Source: Lachnospiraceae bacterium (GTDB lineage Bacteria; Bacillota; Clostridia; Lachnospirales; Anaerotignaceae). Taken from it: 64,000 bases of DNA. The DNA lies in the NCBI GenBank assembly GCA_003543235.1, contig DPJA01000030.1, positions 118,810 to 182,809 of the forward strand. Reading direction: 5' to 3'. This document shows positions 45,520-56,100 of the stretch, piece after piece (the stretch's first letter is position 1; each line of letters opens with the position of its first letter). Both the position numbers and the translations under genes were made by a program. Under the pieces are notes generated by a model that was given only the letters and a program-made list of their open reading frames with translations, made no database searches and had not been told where the DNA came from.

Positions 45520-45696
45520 GACTATAAGGATGTAAAGCAAGACCTCTGTCCAAAACATTGGAGCTATGGCATGGGTACCATGAATTAATATAAATTTTTA
45601 ACTTGTGCTGAAAAATTTATCTGTTCAAGGGTAGGCGTTATTTAATTAAAGTGAATCAATGGTTCTGAAAAAATGTAAAGTGAGAGATAGAAGATT

Positions 45697-46143
45697 ATGA
45701 ATTTTTTGTTTACGAAAAAAAGTAATATATGCTGTTTGAAAAATTTAATTGCAATTCTTATATTGTGTGCGGTTATGTTAATAGGCTGTGGAAAGGAAAA
45801 GCCTACGCCGTTAGAGCAAATATATACAACTGCCCATCAACAGGTGCTGAATAGCTTAATAGCACCTGCAACCGCAGAATTTCCTGAATTTCAAGAATCT
45901 TTTGTAAAGTACAATACATCAGTGCTTGAAGATTTAGGGGAAGGGATGCCATTAGAATACCGTGTTTATGATGTGGTTTCATATGTGGATTCAATGAATA
46001 GTTTTGGTGCAATGCTTCGCACCAATTACTATGTTCAGGTTTACTATTACGTAGATAAATATCCATCACCAAAGTTTGGCGACCAAGGAATAAAGAAAGG
46101 AATTGAAAATCATTATTACAGCTATTTAATTTCAATTGATTAA
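45697..46143 (+). CDS. Small putative lipoprotein
   Basis: This 148-residue protein has a lysine-containing N-terminus, a hydrophobic helix (about 16-30) and a lipobox-like VMLIGCGK with the lipidation Cys at about 31. The mature part (HQQVLNSLIAPATAEFPEFQ) resembles small exported proteins of unknown function. The ribosome site is GAGAGATAGAAG, which is weak. It lies between DUF2628 paralogues and is probably part of the same cell-envelope module. Confidence 0.6.
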   Translation: MNFLFTKKSNICCLKNLIAILILCAVMLIGCGKEKPTPLEQIYTTAHQQVLNSLIAPATAEFPEFQESFVKYNTSVLEDLGEGMPLEYRVYDVVSYVDSMNSFGAMLRTNYYVQVYYYVDKYPSPKFGDQGIKKGIENHYYSYLISID

Positions 46144-46173
46144 TTTAGACCTATTGATAATGCAAGGAGAATT

Positions 46174-46620
46174 ATGATGTACTTTAAATATTGCGGGTTG
46201 GAGTTACCCGAGGGCTCAAACTTTTGCCCAAATTGTGCAAAAGAGGTGGAAGTATTTTAAAGTACCGCTGAGTCTGTTTTTTATTTCTTCTCTCGAGATA
46301 CCTATATGGCTAATGGATATAAATATAAGTGAAGTTGAACTGCATGCTACATATCTGGTTTGGGGAATGGCAGTTTTAGTAGGTCTTTTGTGGTTGTTCG
46401 TTGCACAAATGTTATTAGGAAAAAACTTTAGCAGAATATACTATGAAAGTTTGAAAAATCCAACAGTGGAAAAAAGGGGTTTAAAAAAAACAGGGTGGGA
46501 CTTCTGTTAAAAGTGTAATTGTATTCTTCTTGCTATATGGAATGGTGTTAAGTTTACCCATGGTGGTTGCTGTGAGAGTAATAAGGATACATGGAATGGG
46601 CAGCTGTTTAACCTCATAAA
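46174..46620 (+). pseudogene. Decayed zinc-ribbon / DUF2628 paralogue
   Basis: AAGGAG precedes ATG 46174, and the first frame encodes a zinc ribbon (YFKYCGLELP, NFCPNCA) that stops at 46259. A second frame resumes with KYFKVPLSLFFISSLEIPIW and LLGKNFSRIYYESLKN, and a third with TSVKSVIVFFLLYG. Compared with the gene at 44443, the segment between the ribbon and the first membrane helix is deleted, and another frameshift lies near 46500. It is non-functional. Confidence 0.8.
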
Positions 46621-46692
46621 ACGAATGTGTGAATGAATGACTAGTTGTCGTGAACTTACCAATTAAATTTTTTAGAAGAAGGAGAATTTATT

Positions 46693-47490
46693 GTGAATTG
46701 TATATATTGTGATGCTGAATTGGCAGATGATGCTGATATCTGTTCAGTTTGTGGCAATTACTTAAAAGAAAGTCCAGAAAAAGAGCAGGAAATAAAAAGA
46801 GATATTGTAGACCAAGTTTTAGATTATGTGGATATAGACAGAAGGAAATATTTTGAGAAAAGCTTCAGAAGCATACAAATTGGGAGAGGCGGTGGTTTCA
46901 ATTGTGCGGCCTTCTTGTTTAATTTCCTGTACTGTTTATATCGAAAACAGTTTTCCATTCTCTTTAAATATTTTAGGAGCCCTTTAATAATGATTGCTTT
47001 AACCCGAATAGGATATCCAGGGTATTTGCACCTATGTAAAGTTTTAGGTAGCAACCCTATTCCGTTAGAAAGTATGACCATAATTTCAATGGTTTGGTAC
47101 ATTGCTTTAAGTACTTGGATATTTATTTTGTGTGCTAATTTAGGCTACAATTTTAACGAATTGTACTTCGAAAAATTAAAAGGGTTTGTTTCAGAACAGA
47201 AGGAAGTACGAAAGTACAGGGATACTTCAATGTTTAATTTTATTATGGGGCTGTTGATATTACTTTTCCTTGGGTCTGCTTATAGCGCCATAGATCCAAA
47301 TGCAGTGAAGTACTATTATGAAGAAGAATTTGGAGTTCAAAGTGAGGGGGAAATGGGCTATAATATAGAGGATTATGAAAATAGCGACTACACATGGCGT
47401 GTTATCAAAGAAGAAAATGAAATTGCCTACATAGAAGGAAACCACATTTTATATGGGAACAGTTTTCTATGGGGAAGAAGATTTCAATAA
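46693..47490 (+). CDS. Zinc-ribbon / DUF2628 membrane protein, second copy
   Basis: This 265-residue relative of the 44443 gene has a zinc ribbon (CIYCDAELADDADICSVCG), FNCAAFLFNFLYCLYRKQF, and about three membrane helices (roughly 95-112, 130-150, 180-200). The C-terminal tail is short and acidic. GTG 46693 follows AAGGAG. Sequence identity to the first copy is moderate, so the duplication is older than the decay of the middle copy. Function is unknown. Confidence 0.75.
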   Translation: MNCIYCDAELADDADICSVCGNYLKESPEKEQEIKRDIVDQVLDYVDIDRRKYFEKSFRSIQIGRGGGFNCAAFLFNFLYCLYRKQFSILFKYFRSPLIMIALTRIGYPGYLHLCKVLGSNPIPLESMTIISMVWYIALSTWIFILCANLGYNFNELYFEKLKGFVSEQKEVRKYRDTSMFNFIMGLLILLFLGSAYSAIDPNAVKYYYEEEFGVQSEGEMGYNIEDYENSDYTWRVIKEENEIAYIEGNHILYGNSFLWGRRFQ

Positions 47491-47583
47491 ATTTGAAAAA
47501 GTGTGAAGTCTGAGGTATTTCCAAATGGATTGAATTTTGAAATTTGACCACGTGACAATTATGAAATATACAATAATTTAGAG

Positions 47584-47617
47584 CCTCTGCCTATAGTTAC
47601 CATAGGCAGAGGTTTTG
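47584..47617. terminator. Terminator between convergent DUF2628 and HTH genes
   Basis: CCTCTGCCTAT (47584-47594) pairs perfectly with 47602-47612 and TTTTG follows. It probably ends the plus-strand transcript and may also serve the minus-strand HTH gene. Confidence 0.75.
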
Positions 47618-47621
47618 TATG

Positions 47622-47918
47622 TTAATGCAAGCTTTTTAAAAACGCCGTTAAAAGCTTTATCTGTTCAGGGGATAGGCGAAAAATCTCCTGCAATAATTCG
47701 TCATTTTGCAGATTCGTCTGAAAAGAATCATCGAAAAAATCCCGTAAGGAAACATCCAAAGCACTGCACACCAAGGATAGAGTTTCTATGGTTGGTTTTT
47801 TGTTACCTAATTCAATTTCTCGCAAAAAGCTTTGAGAGATGCCAGCTTGGTTAGCCAGTTTGTTAACAGTCAGACCCTTTTGCTCCCGTAAGAATGTAAT
47901 TTTTTTATTAACTTCCAA
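47622..47918 (-). CDS. Cro/C1-type HTH regulator
   Basis: This 98-residue protein has an N-terminal HTH (FLREQKGLTVNKLANQAGIS, QSFLREIELGNKKPTIETL) and a C-terminal tail (about 70-98) with SPEQIKLLTAFLKSL, as in small SinR-like regulators. The TTG at 47918 follows GGAGAGG by six bases; a TTG at 47933 is possible but has no ribosome site. It may govern the neighbouring modules. Confidence 0.8.
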   Translation of the reverse strand: MEVNKKITFLREQKGLTVNKLANQAGISQSFLREIELGNKKPTIETLSLVCSALDVSLRDFFDDSFQTNLQNDELLQEIFRLSPEQIKLLTAFLKSLH

Positions 47919-48127
47919 AGAAATCCTCTCCAATCTGGGTGGTTGTAGGTCAATGGTAGCAGATTTGCTGCATAAAAATTACATCTATAGATATTATCAA
48001 TATGTGTTTTAGATATATAATTCTTATGCAGGTTAATCACAAAGCGGGAAACTATTGTTAAAATTTGTAAATTTGTTTACAAATATATTTTCCAAAGGTA
48101 AAATAAGCTCAGATAGGGGGAGTAACA

Positions 48128-48865
48128 ATGAATGATTGGATTTATTGGCTAATAGGGTTAATGATTATAAGTACATTACTAAAGGTCATGGCACCTAAAA
48201 TCAAAGGATGGGTTGGTGAAACCGCGGTAGCATCTATATTGGCAAGTTTACCAAAGGAAGAATATAAAGTATTGAATAATGTAATGCTACAGACGAACCA
48301 TGGAACGACACAAATTGATCATGTTGTCATATCAATTTATGGAATATTTGTGATAGAGACAAAGAATTATAAAGGATTAATTACTGGAGGAGAAAATTCA
48401 GAAAAATGGACAAAAAATATGTATGGAAAGAAATATCCATTCAGAAATCCTTTAAAACAAAATTATGGGCACGTAAAGGCATTAGAAGAACTTTTGGAAT
48501 TGCCAGAAAGTAAATTTGTTCCCATCATAGTATTTTCAGTGAACGCAACCTTGAAAGTAAAAACTGATAAACTGGTTGTATACACTGTGAAATTAAAACG
48601 GGCAATACAATCCTTTACTGAAAAATTGTTTGAAAAATCAGAGCTAGATGGAATAGTGGAGCAGATAACCAGTAGCAATATTGATTCAAAAGAAACTAGA
48701 AAAGAACATGTGACAAATATTCATAACAATATAGCTGCCGATAAACAGAGCATAAAACAGGGATTATGTCCACGTTGTGGTGGTGCTTTGGTACAACGAA
48801 AAGGCAAATATGGTACATTCCTTGGGTGCAGCAATTATCCAAAATGCAGATATATAGCGAAATGA
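48128..48865 (+). CDS. NERD domain protein with topoisomerase-type zinc finger
   Basis: This 245-residue protein has one N-terminal membrane helix (about 5-20), a NERD nuclease-related domain (about 28-140, with GWVGETAVASIL, DHVVIS, and VIETKNYKG, a PD-(D/E)xK-like core), and a C-terminal zinc finger of topoisomerase I type (CPRCGGALVQRKGKYGTFLG, CSNYPKC). NERD proteins are thought to process DNA. ATG 48128 follows AGGGGG. It may be a stand-alone defence or DNA-handling gene. Confidence 0.85.
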   Translation: MNDWIYWLIGLMIISTLLKVMAPKIKGWVGETAVASILASLPKEEYKVLNNVMLQTNHGTTQIDHVVISIYGIFVIETKNYKGLITGGENSEKWTKNMYGKKYPFRNPLKQNYGHVKALEELLELPESKFVPIIVFSVNATLKVKTDKLVVYTVKLKRAIQSFTEKLFEKSELDGIVEQITSSNIDSKETRKEHVTNIHNNIAADKQSIKQGLCPRCGGALVQRKGKYGTFLGCSNYPKCRYIAK

Positions 48866-48942
48866 TGAAGAGGCAGTTGATTTTCTAAGGGGTTAAAATC
48901 CTTGCTAGGAACGGAATTCACATATGGAGTTGCGTTTCATGC

Positions 48943-49368
48943 CATACATTAGTTTTAATGGACAGACCCTAGGATAGGGGTGTTTACATCCACATTCCTG
49001 TGCGTATTATGGGTGCCTTTCATGAACCGCCTGAACCCTTAATGGTATCAGAACTGATGGAAAAACTTATTAAGGAATTTAACAATAAAAAACTGCACCC
49101 AATTGAGAGTGCGGCATTATTTCATTTAAAGTTTGAAGGCATTCATCCTTTTGTTGATGGAAACGGTCGCACTGGTAGATTGATTCTTAATCTATTTTTG
49201 ATGCAGAAGGGTTATCCTTCAATTAATGTGAAGTTTACGGACAGAAAAAAGTATTAGGAAGCTTTTGATAGTTATTATTGGGAGGGTTCATGGGCGGCAA
49301 TGATAAAAATGATTGCTGGTTATTTTGAAGAATGTTTAAAGAATAGCTTAAGCTATTTGCAATACTAG
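48943..49368 (+). pseudogene. Decayed copy of the terminal fic gene (3' half)
   Basis: This stretch is closely similar in DNA sequence to the 3' half of the fic gene at 61843-62760 (from about 62333) and keeps HPFVDGNGRTGR. A TAG at 49255-49257 interrupts it, and the N-terminal HTH and inhibitory part are absent. Similarity ends just after the stop codon, and an island-end-like junction follows at 49423. It is a duplicated right-end gene in decay. Confidence 0.88.
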
Positions 49369-49422
49369 CTTTAGAAGAAAAATATGTTGGAAAAACTTAA
49401 TCTATAAGAATTTAAACTCCGT

Positions 49423-49486
49423 ACTCTGGTGAAGTTACAAACCATATGGAGAAAATGGACTATATCTAATTGATGTAGTCCATTTT
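49423..49486. other. Relic of an internal element junction
   Basis: 49423-49455 matches the 33 bases just before attR (63069-63101) at 25 of 33 positions without gaps, including AACCATATGG. Directly after it, a 15-bp hairpin (49452-49466 with 49472-49486) resembles the left-end hairpin at 12771-12793 (GACTATATC...GATxTAGTC). The 24-bp core itself is missing. This looks like a right end fused to a left end. Confidence 0.6.
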
Positions 49487-50460
49487 CTTATGTCTTTAAG
49501 TATGAATAAATTGGAAAAGTATGTTAAGTCAAAAAAACTTAACTGTGTGGGTTTGTCTATAGAAAAATTTTTTTATTTTACAGAGGGTTTATGATATCTT
49601 AAAGAAAGAAAGCTAATGGGTTTACAGCAAAACGCCATATATAAAAAAGCAAGAAATTTATACACATTTTTAGCCTTATTTGCATTATAAATTTGCTGAA
49701 CGTCACTTATAATGAAAAAAAGGTGATTGATGGTTGATATTTCCAATTTTAACGATATAATATAAATGTTAAAATTGGGTTAAATCTTAATTGCTTTTTT
49801 AATAAGGTTTTTAACGTTTTGGTAGATACAAAAAGCATATGAATGGCAAGCACAAATTAAGGAATGTGTGACTGTTTGCATAAACAAAATGCAAATCAAC
49901 ACAAAATTGGCGATAAATCTAACGATGATTCAAAATTGCTATTAAAATGTCAAAATGTGATAAGGTTTTTAAAGCAGGTTAAAAGCTTTAGGGGTTGTTG
50001 GGGTTGTCGATGCTGTGGCGGTAGTTGGCTTTTCTATGTTTATTGAGCAGTTGACGCAAACAATAACGGCGACAAAAATAAAGCTGCTACTATTTTATTG
50101 GTATCATGCTAAAGGAATCAAACTTCTGAAAAGAGAGTGCATTGATTCTTTTAGCATGATACCAAGGGGATAAAACCGTGGTTCATTCGCAGTTGAAATA
50201 ACGAGCTTATGAGGGGGTGGGAAAAAAGAGAGATGTGCTAGATAATTTAGGATATGATGTAGACGGAGATCCCAGATGGAAGAAAACAAATCGAAATATA
50301 AAATTTGATTTTTAGGAGGAAGTTGATATGTCTGAATATACTTTACAAATTATGAACTATTCGGGTTGTAAATTGGCGTAAATAGTAGGCTTAAATGGGT
50401 TTATGTGTATGCCCTCTTTTGTGATGGTCATAGCGAAATAAAGGGTAAGAGAGACTGGCT
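49487..50460. other. Gene-poor decayed stretch with a long hairpin and fragments
   Basis: No confident gene is present. A 21-bp stem with one G-U (50100-50120 with 50143-50163, 22-nt loop) is the main structure. A frame ending at 50315 encodes LDNLGYDVDGDPRWKKTNRN without a start and looks like the end of a lost gene. ATG 50328, after AGGAGGAAG, encodes a 17-residue peptide that may be meaningless. Confidence 0.5.
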
Positions 50461-51321
50461 TTGATAATTTCTATTTTTAACCGAGAGGAGAGGATTGTTA
50501 TTTTTACATTTAAATTAAAATCAATTGCAATCATTTGCTTTGTAGCAATAGTATCATTGATTTTAGGGTTCTGTGGAATTGATGGAAAAAATACGGCAGA
50601 AATACAGAAAAAGATGACTGAGTATATGAAAAGTACTTATGGGAAGAACTTTGTTGTTGAAAAGCCAAAAAGCACAGGAAATGGAGGATTTGGCTATGTT
50701 CAACATGTTGCTAAAGCATACCCGGAAGATGATAAAGAGCTGAAGATTGCTATAACATGGGATAAAAACAGCGGAGAATTTACTGATACTTATCTTGCTA
50801 CAAAATGGACTAAACAAGGAACACAGGAAATGGAAAATAAACTTAAAGCAGTTTATGGAGATAGTTTTAAGCTAGGGACCTACAAGGTATATTTCAGTGA
50901 TAAAAATTTAAAAGATTTGGACTATAAGGATATTATAAATAAATATGCGTATAGAATGAGGATTAATATTACTTATTACGTATTTTTGGATGGAAATTTG
51001 AGTAAGGAATATGAAGCGCAGAGAGCATATAGAATTCTTAAGGAAAATTTTATTGATATAGACCCAACTGAAGAACTACAGTATATTTTTGTTGTGGAAT
51101 ATATTAAAAATGGAAAGAAATTAGAATTTGATAACTTATATAGTGAATCTACTGAAGGCGATGGTGCAAGGTCAGTAGATAATTTATTTAAACTAGGTAT
51201 GTTAGAAGACTGGATAAGAATTACATATACCCCCAGTTTGAAAGATAAATACCCAGAAATGAAGAACGCAGAAGATGTCGAGAAAAGATTCAGAATTAGT
51301 AATAATATTACGGGATATTAA
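50461..51321 (+). CDS. Exported or membrane-anchored hypothetical protein
   Basis: This protein of about 286 residues has one hydrophobic segment (about 17-42, ending near GFCGIDG, which could be a lipobox-like site) and an extracytoplasmic alpha/beta part (for example MTEYMKSTYGKNFVVEKPKS). No family is recognised. The start is uncertain: TTG 50461 has a poor ribosome site, while GAGAGGAGAGG (50483-50493) directly precedes ATT/GTT codons. It is followed 17 bp later by a truncated lipase-like gene and could be its partner or immunity protein. Confidence 0.55.
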   Translation: MIISIFNREERIVIFTFKLKSIAIICFVAIVSLILGFCGIDGKNTAEIQKKMTEYMKSTYGKNFVVEKPKSTGNGGFGYVQHVAKAYPEDDKELKIAITWDKNSGEFTDTYLATKWTKQGTQEMENKLKAVYGDSFKLGTYKVYFSDKNLKDLDYKDIINKYAYRMRINITYYVFLDGNLSKEYEAQRAYRILKENFIDIDPTEELQYIFVVEYIKNGKKLEFDNLYSESTEGDGARSVDNLFKLGMLEDWIRITYTPSLKDKYPEMKNAEDVEKRFRISNNITGY

Positions 51322-51338
51322 ACGAGGAGGAAATTGGG

Positions 51339-51638
51339 ATGTCAATTAGTTTAACAGAAAAGCAAAATCTTATTTTGAGCCAACTAGCATATTTGGATTT
51401 TACAAATGATGATGACTTTACTACTTCATATAAAGGAAAAACACTTGGAGAAATAGCAGATGACTTACTCAGTATTGATCCAAATACAAATCAGCCAACG
51501 GTGTATAATGGCGTTGGAGACAGAATTATTGGGGGAATGAATAAAGACGATTTTAAAAGCCTATTAGAAACCATTGCTTATGGTGATATAGTAGTCAACA
51601 GTGAGCCTGGGCTTTGGCCTATTGAGCATTTTATTTAG
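51339..51638 (+). pseudogene. Truncated N-terminus of a lipase/Mbeg1-like protein
   Basis: AGGAGG precedes ATG 51339. The 99 residues (SLTEKQNLILSQLAYLDF, then GKTLGEIADDL) resemble the N-terminus of Mbeg1-like or similar alpha/beta hydrolases that are often toxin or effector domains. The frame ends at TAG 51636 and the sequence immediately becomes an HsdR fragment, so the hydrolase core is missing. The family match is tentative; truncation is clear from the fused remnant. Confidence 0.5.
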
Positions 51639-52429
51639 GAAGCTTTGCTTTTGAAACAGGCACTATCCCTATGCGGAAGCATGGTGGAAAGAGAAAAACG
51701 ACTGGAAGCAGCTTTTTTTGAAACTGTGCGGACGTTGGTAGTAAGGCTTACTTACACAGGTGAAAACGGAAAACCTTTTTCGCTGAAAGAAATTAACGCA
51801 ACAATCAACAACCTTTTGGAGCAAAGTATTAAAAGCGAGGGTGTTATCAATCTATTTTCAGATATTGGCAAGGAATTTTCCCTCTTCGACCCCAAGTTTT
51901 TAGAAGAAATTTCAAAAATGAAGCAGAAAAACTTAGCGTTGGAGTTGCTGAAAAAGTTGATTGCAGAGCAAGTTAAGCTGTATACAAAACAAATTTGGTG
52001 AAATCAGAAAAGTTTTCTGAAAAGATACAAAAAATTATGAATTCGTATCTTAACGGTATGCTAAGCAATGAAGAAGTTATTGAAGAATTGATGAAAATGG
52101 CAAAGGATATGGCGGAAGCAAATAAAGAGGGAACGGCTTTAAATTTATCACCAGAAGAGGTTGCCTTTTATGATGCTTTGACAAAACCTGAAGCTGTAAA
52201 AGATTTCTACGAAAATGAACAATTGTTGGCAATGACAAAAGAATTGGCAGATATGCTTAGAAGAAACAGAACCATTGACTGGCAGAAAAAAGAAAGTGCC
52301 AGAGCTGGTATGCGAAAAATGATTAAACGGCTATTGAAGAAATATGATTATCCACCTGAAGGCAGAGAAGATGCTGTGACTACAATTTTGCGGCAATGTG
52401 AACTTTGGGCTGATTATTCTGTTGTATAG
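51639..52429 (+). pseudogene. Type I restriction HsdR C-terminal remnant
   Basis: Two frames joined by a frameshift near 51995-52001 encode the HsdR C-terminal helical domain: LLKQALSLCGSMVEREKRLE, then AFFETVRTLVVRLTYTGENG, then LSPEEVAFYDAL and YPPEGREDAVTTILRQCE. The nuclease and translocase (about 700 residues) are absent, and no hsdM or hsdS is near. It is a remnant of a type I system deleted from this region. Confidence 0.85.
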
Positions 52430-52839
52430 TGGTTTGTTAATGCAGAAATAAACATCAGGTCAAAAAAAGTGTGTAAGGGCACTAGCAGGAGAGGAAATTT
52501 AGTATGAATATCAAAAAACATTGAAGCCGAGACCTTATTAAGGGTTTATCCCATCTTGATTTTTTACTCAATTATGCAAATTAAATACTGTCTTCAATAC
52601 CAACGGTATTGGCATTAGGTGGCGTAGCTGGTGCACTTAATGAGGCTTGCGGGTTACTCAAATTTACGGAAGCTTCAACACTACTAGAAGTAGGGCTTCG
52701 TGTAATTTGCTTTATGACTTTTGTATTTCTAGCGAGATTATTTACACTTAAGGCGTTTAACATTTCCGAAGGTTTTGTAATAAGCAATAAATTTTCGCTT
52801 GCATTTAAGTATGAAAAAGAATTGGTTTTGAAAAATTAA
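52430..52839 (+). other. Gene-poor stretch with a membrane-protein fragment
   Basis: A frame ending at 52839 encodes about 80 residues (from SSIPTVLALGGVAGAL) with one or two hydrophobic segments, but there is no ribosome site or start. It could be the tail of a lost membrane protein. The family is not recognised. Confidence 0.3.
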
Positions 52840-52886
52840 AAAATGAATTTAAATTAGATTTATACATGAAATAAAGAAATGATTTT

Positions 52887-52940
52887 TAATAGCAGCGCAG
52901 CCCTAATTCAAACTTCTGAATTAGGGCTGCGCTGCTATTA
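52887..52940. repeat. Perfect 24-bp inverted repeat (tight hairpin)
   Basis: 52887-52910 pairs perfectly with 52917-52940 around a 6-nt loop; the stem holds the GC-rich AGCAGCGCAGCCC. No T-run follows on either strand, so it is not a classical terminator. It marks the boundary before the YobI NTPase module. Confidence 0.85.
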
Positions 52941-53117
52941 ATTTTAATCTGGTTGTTAATTTTGTAGGAGGGATTAATTTATAAAAAATTTTAGGATGAA
53001 AGCGATAGAACTTATTGTCATTTTTTGTGACGAAGAGTATACTTATGATAATATGCTGAATTTCTTATAATAGCAATAATGGAAGTTGGTTTTAATCATT
53101 GAAAGGGTGCGACAGAT

Positions 53118-56100
53118 TTGGCAGAAAGCAAATACAGATTTGAACGGCTAACGCCTATTGATAGCGTTGACTTGGAGGTTTATGGAGACGCGATTGATTA
53201 TGTGTTCAAAAATTCTGATGTAAAGAATGTTGCCATTTCTGGCGCATATAGCGCAGGAAAGAGTAGCGTTTTAGCTTCATACAAGAAAAAGCACGAGGAT
53301 TTATGCTTTCTACACATCTCTCTTGCGCATTTCAAGTCCTCAGAGCAGAAAGATGAAAAGGGAGTAAATGAATCAATATTGGAAGGAAAAATTCTGAATC
53401 AACTGATACATCAAATTCCCTCCGATAAAATTCAACAAACTAATTTCACAGTGAAGAAAACCATTAGCCCTAAAAATATTATTAATCGGACGAAAGAAAC
53501 TGTTCTTCTTCTTATTGTCGTTATTTATTTTGCCTGTTTTGATATATGGAAGAACTATGTACACACATTACCTGACAATTGGCTCAAAACTGTATTATCA
53601 GTATTTACCCATCAATATGCCTTGTTGGTAGATGGACTATTAATCTTTATTCTGCTTTCATTCGCTGTATATAGTTTGATAAAAATCCAGAAAAATAAAA
53701 ATGTTTTCCGTAAACTGAACATACAAGGCAATGAGATTGAGATTTTTGAGGAAAGCGACGATTCCTATTTTGATAAATATCTCAATGAAGTATTATATCT
53801 ATTCGAGAATGCAAATGCAGATGTTATTGTTTTTGAGGATATGGATCGCTTTAATGCAAATAGGATCTTTGAGCGGTTGCGTGAAGTGAATACTCTGGCC
53901 AATATTCAACTTCAAAAAGAAAATAAAAAAGTCCTTCGCTTTTTCTACTTGCTTAGAGATGACATTTTTGTGTCCAAGGACAGAACCAAGTTTTTCGACT
54001 ATATTATTCCTGTCGTGCCAGTCGTAGATAGTTCCAACGCTTATGATCAGTTTATCGCTCATTTCAAGAATAGTGAGTTGTTTGAAAAGTTTAGCGAAAG
54101 TTTCTTGCAAGGACTATCGCTATACATAGACGATATGCGTCTGCTGAAGAATATCTACAATGAGTTTGTGATTTATTACAACAGGTTAAATATTACAGAA
54201 CTTGATTGTAATAAAATGCTTGCTATTATTGCGTACAAAAATTTGTTTCCACGCGATTTTGCTGATTTGCAGGTTAATCAGGGATTTGCATATACTCTTT
54301 TTGAAAGTAAAAATATATTTATTTCAGATGAAATAGAAAGGCTTGATAAACAAATTTTTGAAAGGCGAAAAGAAATTGAATCGACAAAAACCAATCATCT
54401 GAAAACTATAGACGAGTTAAATGTTGTGTTTGCTCGTAAGTATTTAGGGGCTTATGGCTGGTACAGTTATGATGACAATAGATTGGGAAATTTTGTGCCA
54501 GAACATCTGCATGGCAATAATTTGAAAGAGTACTCTGATAGAAAACGACAATTAGAGAATATGTTGGACGTTGATATTGTCCAAAATGAAGAAGAAATTT
54601 GTTGTTATGAGCAAGAGGTACTTACTGTAAAAAACAGGAGACTTCATGAAATAATTACTCGAGACAATATAGGTAAAATATTCAGTATTACAAGCAAAAA
54701 CGAAATTGGTGAAGTAGCTAATTTTAATGAAATAAAAAGCAGTGAATATTTTGACCTTTTAAAATATCTTATTCGAAATGGGTACATTGATGAAACCTAT
54801 GCTGACTATATGACCTATTTTTACGAGAATAGTCTAAGCCGAATTGATAAAACATTCTTGCGCAGTATAACAGATAAAAAGGCAAAAGAATACACCTATC
54901 AACTACAGAATCCTCAGTTGGTAATTTCCCGTCTTAGATTAGTTGATTTCGAACAAGAAGAAGCTCTTAATTTAGACTTGCTTGAATATTTGCTTCTCAA
55001 CGACGGAATTTCAAATAATGGCAAATATCTAAAAACGCTTATCACCCAAATAAGGGAGAGAAAAAACTTCGAATTTGTATCAAAGTTTTTTGATACACAA
55101 AAAGCTCATGAGCAATTTATTATCAGGTTTAATGAACAATGGCCAGACTTATTCTCTTTAATACTACATGGTGGTGCCATGTCATCTTCACAAATCAGGG
55201 GATACTCAATTGATACACTGTGCTACTCCGATGAAAAGATTATTGTTGCTGTCAATGTTGACAATTGCTTGACTACATACATCTCAAAGTGCTCCGACTA
55301 TTTAGCAATCGAAAAACCAGACATAGATAAGTTGATTTCAGGATTTTTACTTATCAAAGTTTCTTTTGCTTCAATTGATCACGAAAAAGCAAACAAAGCT
55401 CTATTTGACGAAGTATACCGGAATAGCATATACTCTCTAACCTTTGAAAACATCTCATTGATGCTCAAGAGCAAATATGAAGTTAATAACGATTCTGACA
55501 TTATCCATAAGAATTATACGCTGGTACAGAGCCGAAACCATTCTCCTTTGGTGAGATATATTTCTGAAAACATGCCTGCATACACAGAAATCATTCTTGC
55601 TAATTGCGACAACTGCATATCAGATGATGAGAGGGTTGCCATAAGTCTATTGAATAACGCTGATATAGACCTTGACACAAAGAATCAGTATATTAAACGG
55701 CTTTCTACGATTATTGCAGATATTACACAAGTTGAGGAACCAGACCTATGGACAACGATGATGGATGTGAAAATCGTAGCATTTTCAGCATCTAATTTTA
55801 TTAACTACTTCATGAAACATGGCCTCAATGATCTGGTTATTAGTTATATCAACGATGGACCATCCGAAGTAGATTTTACATCTACTTCTAATGTATACGG
55901 AGATGATTTTTCAGGAAAAATGTTCGATGAAGTTGCAATATGTAATGGCATTGCAACCGACAAATACAAAAAGATACTGTGCGATTTGGGATACTATTTT
56001 GATAATTTTGATGCTGACAAAATCTCTGGTGAGAAATTTAAGGTGCTTATTGACGAACGAATTCTTCAAATGGATGCGGATACCTTGCAGTTCGTTAGGG

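Noticed and set aside
48943..49368. Functional second Fic protein of the terminal type
   Set aside because: It lacks a start and the N-terminal half and has an internal TAG.
49864..50046. 60-codon frame ending in a Cys/Gly-rich stretch
   Set aside because: No ribosome site and no recognisable content; it lies in decayed DNA.
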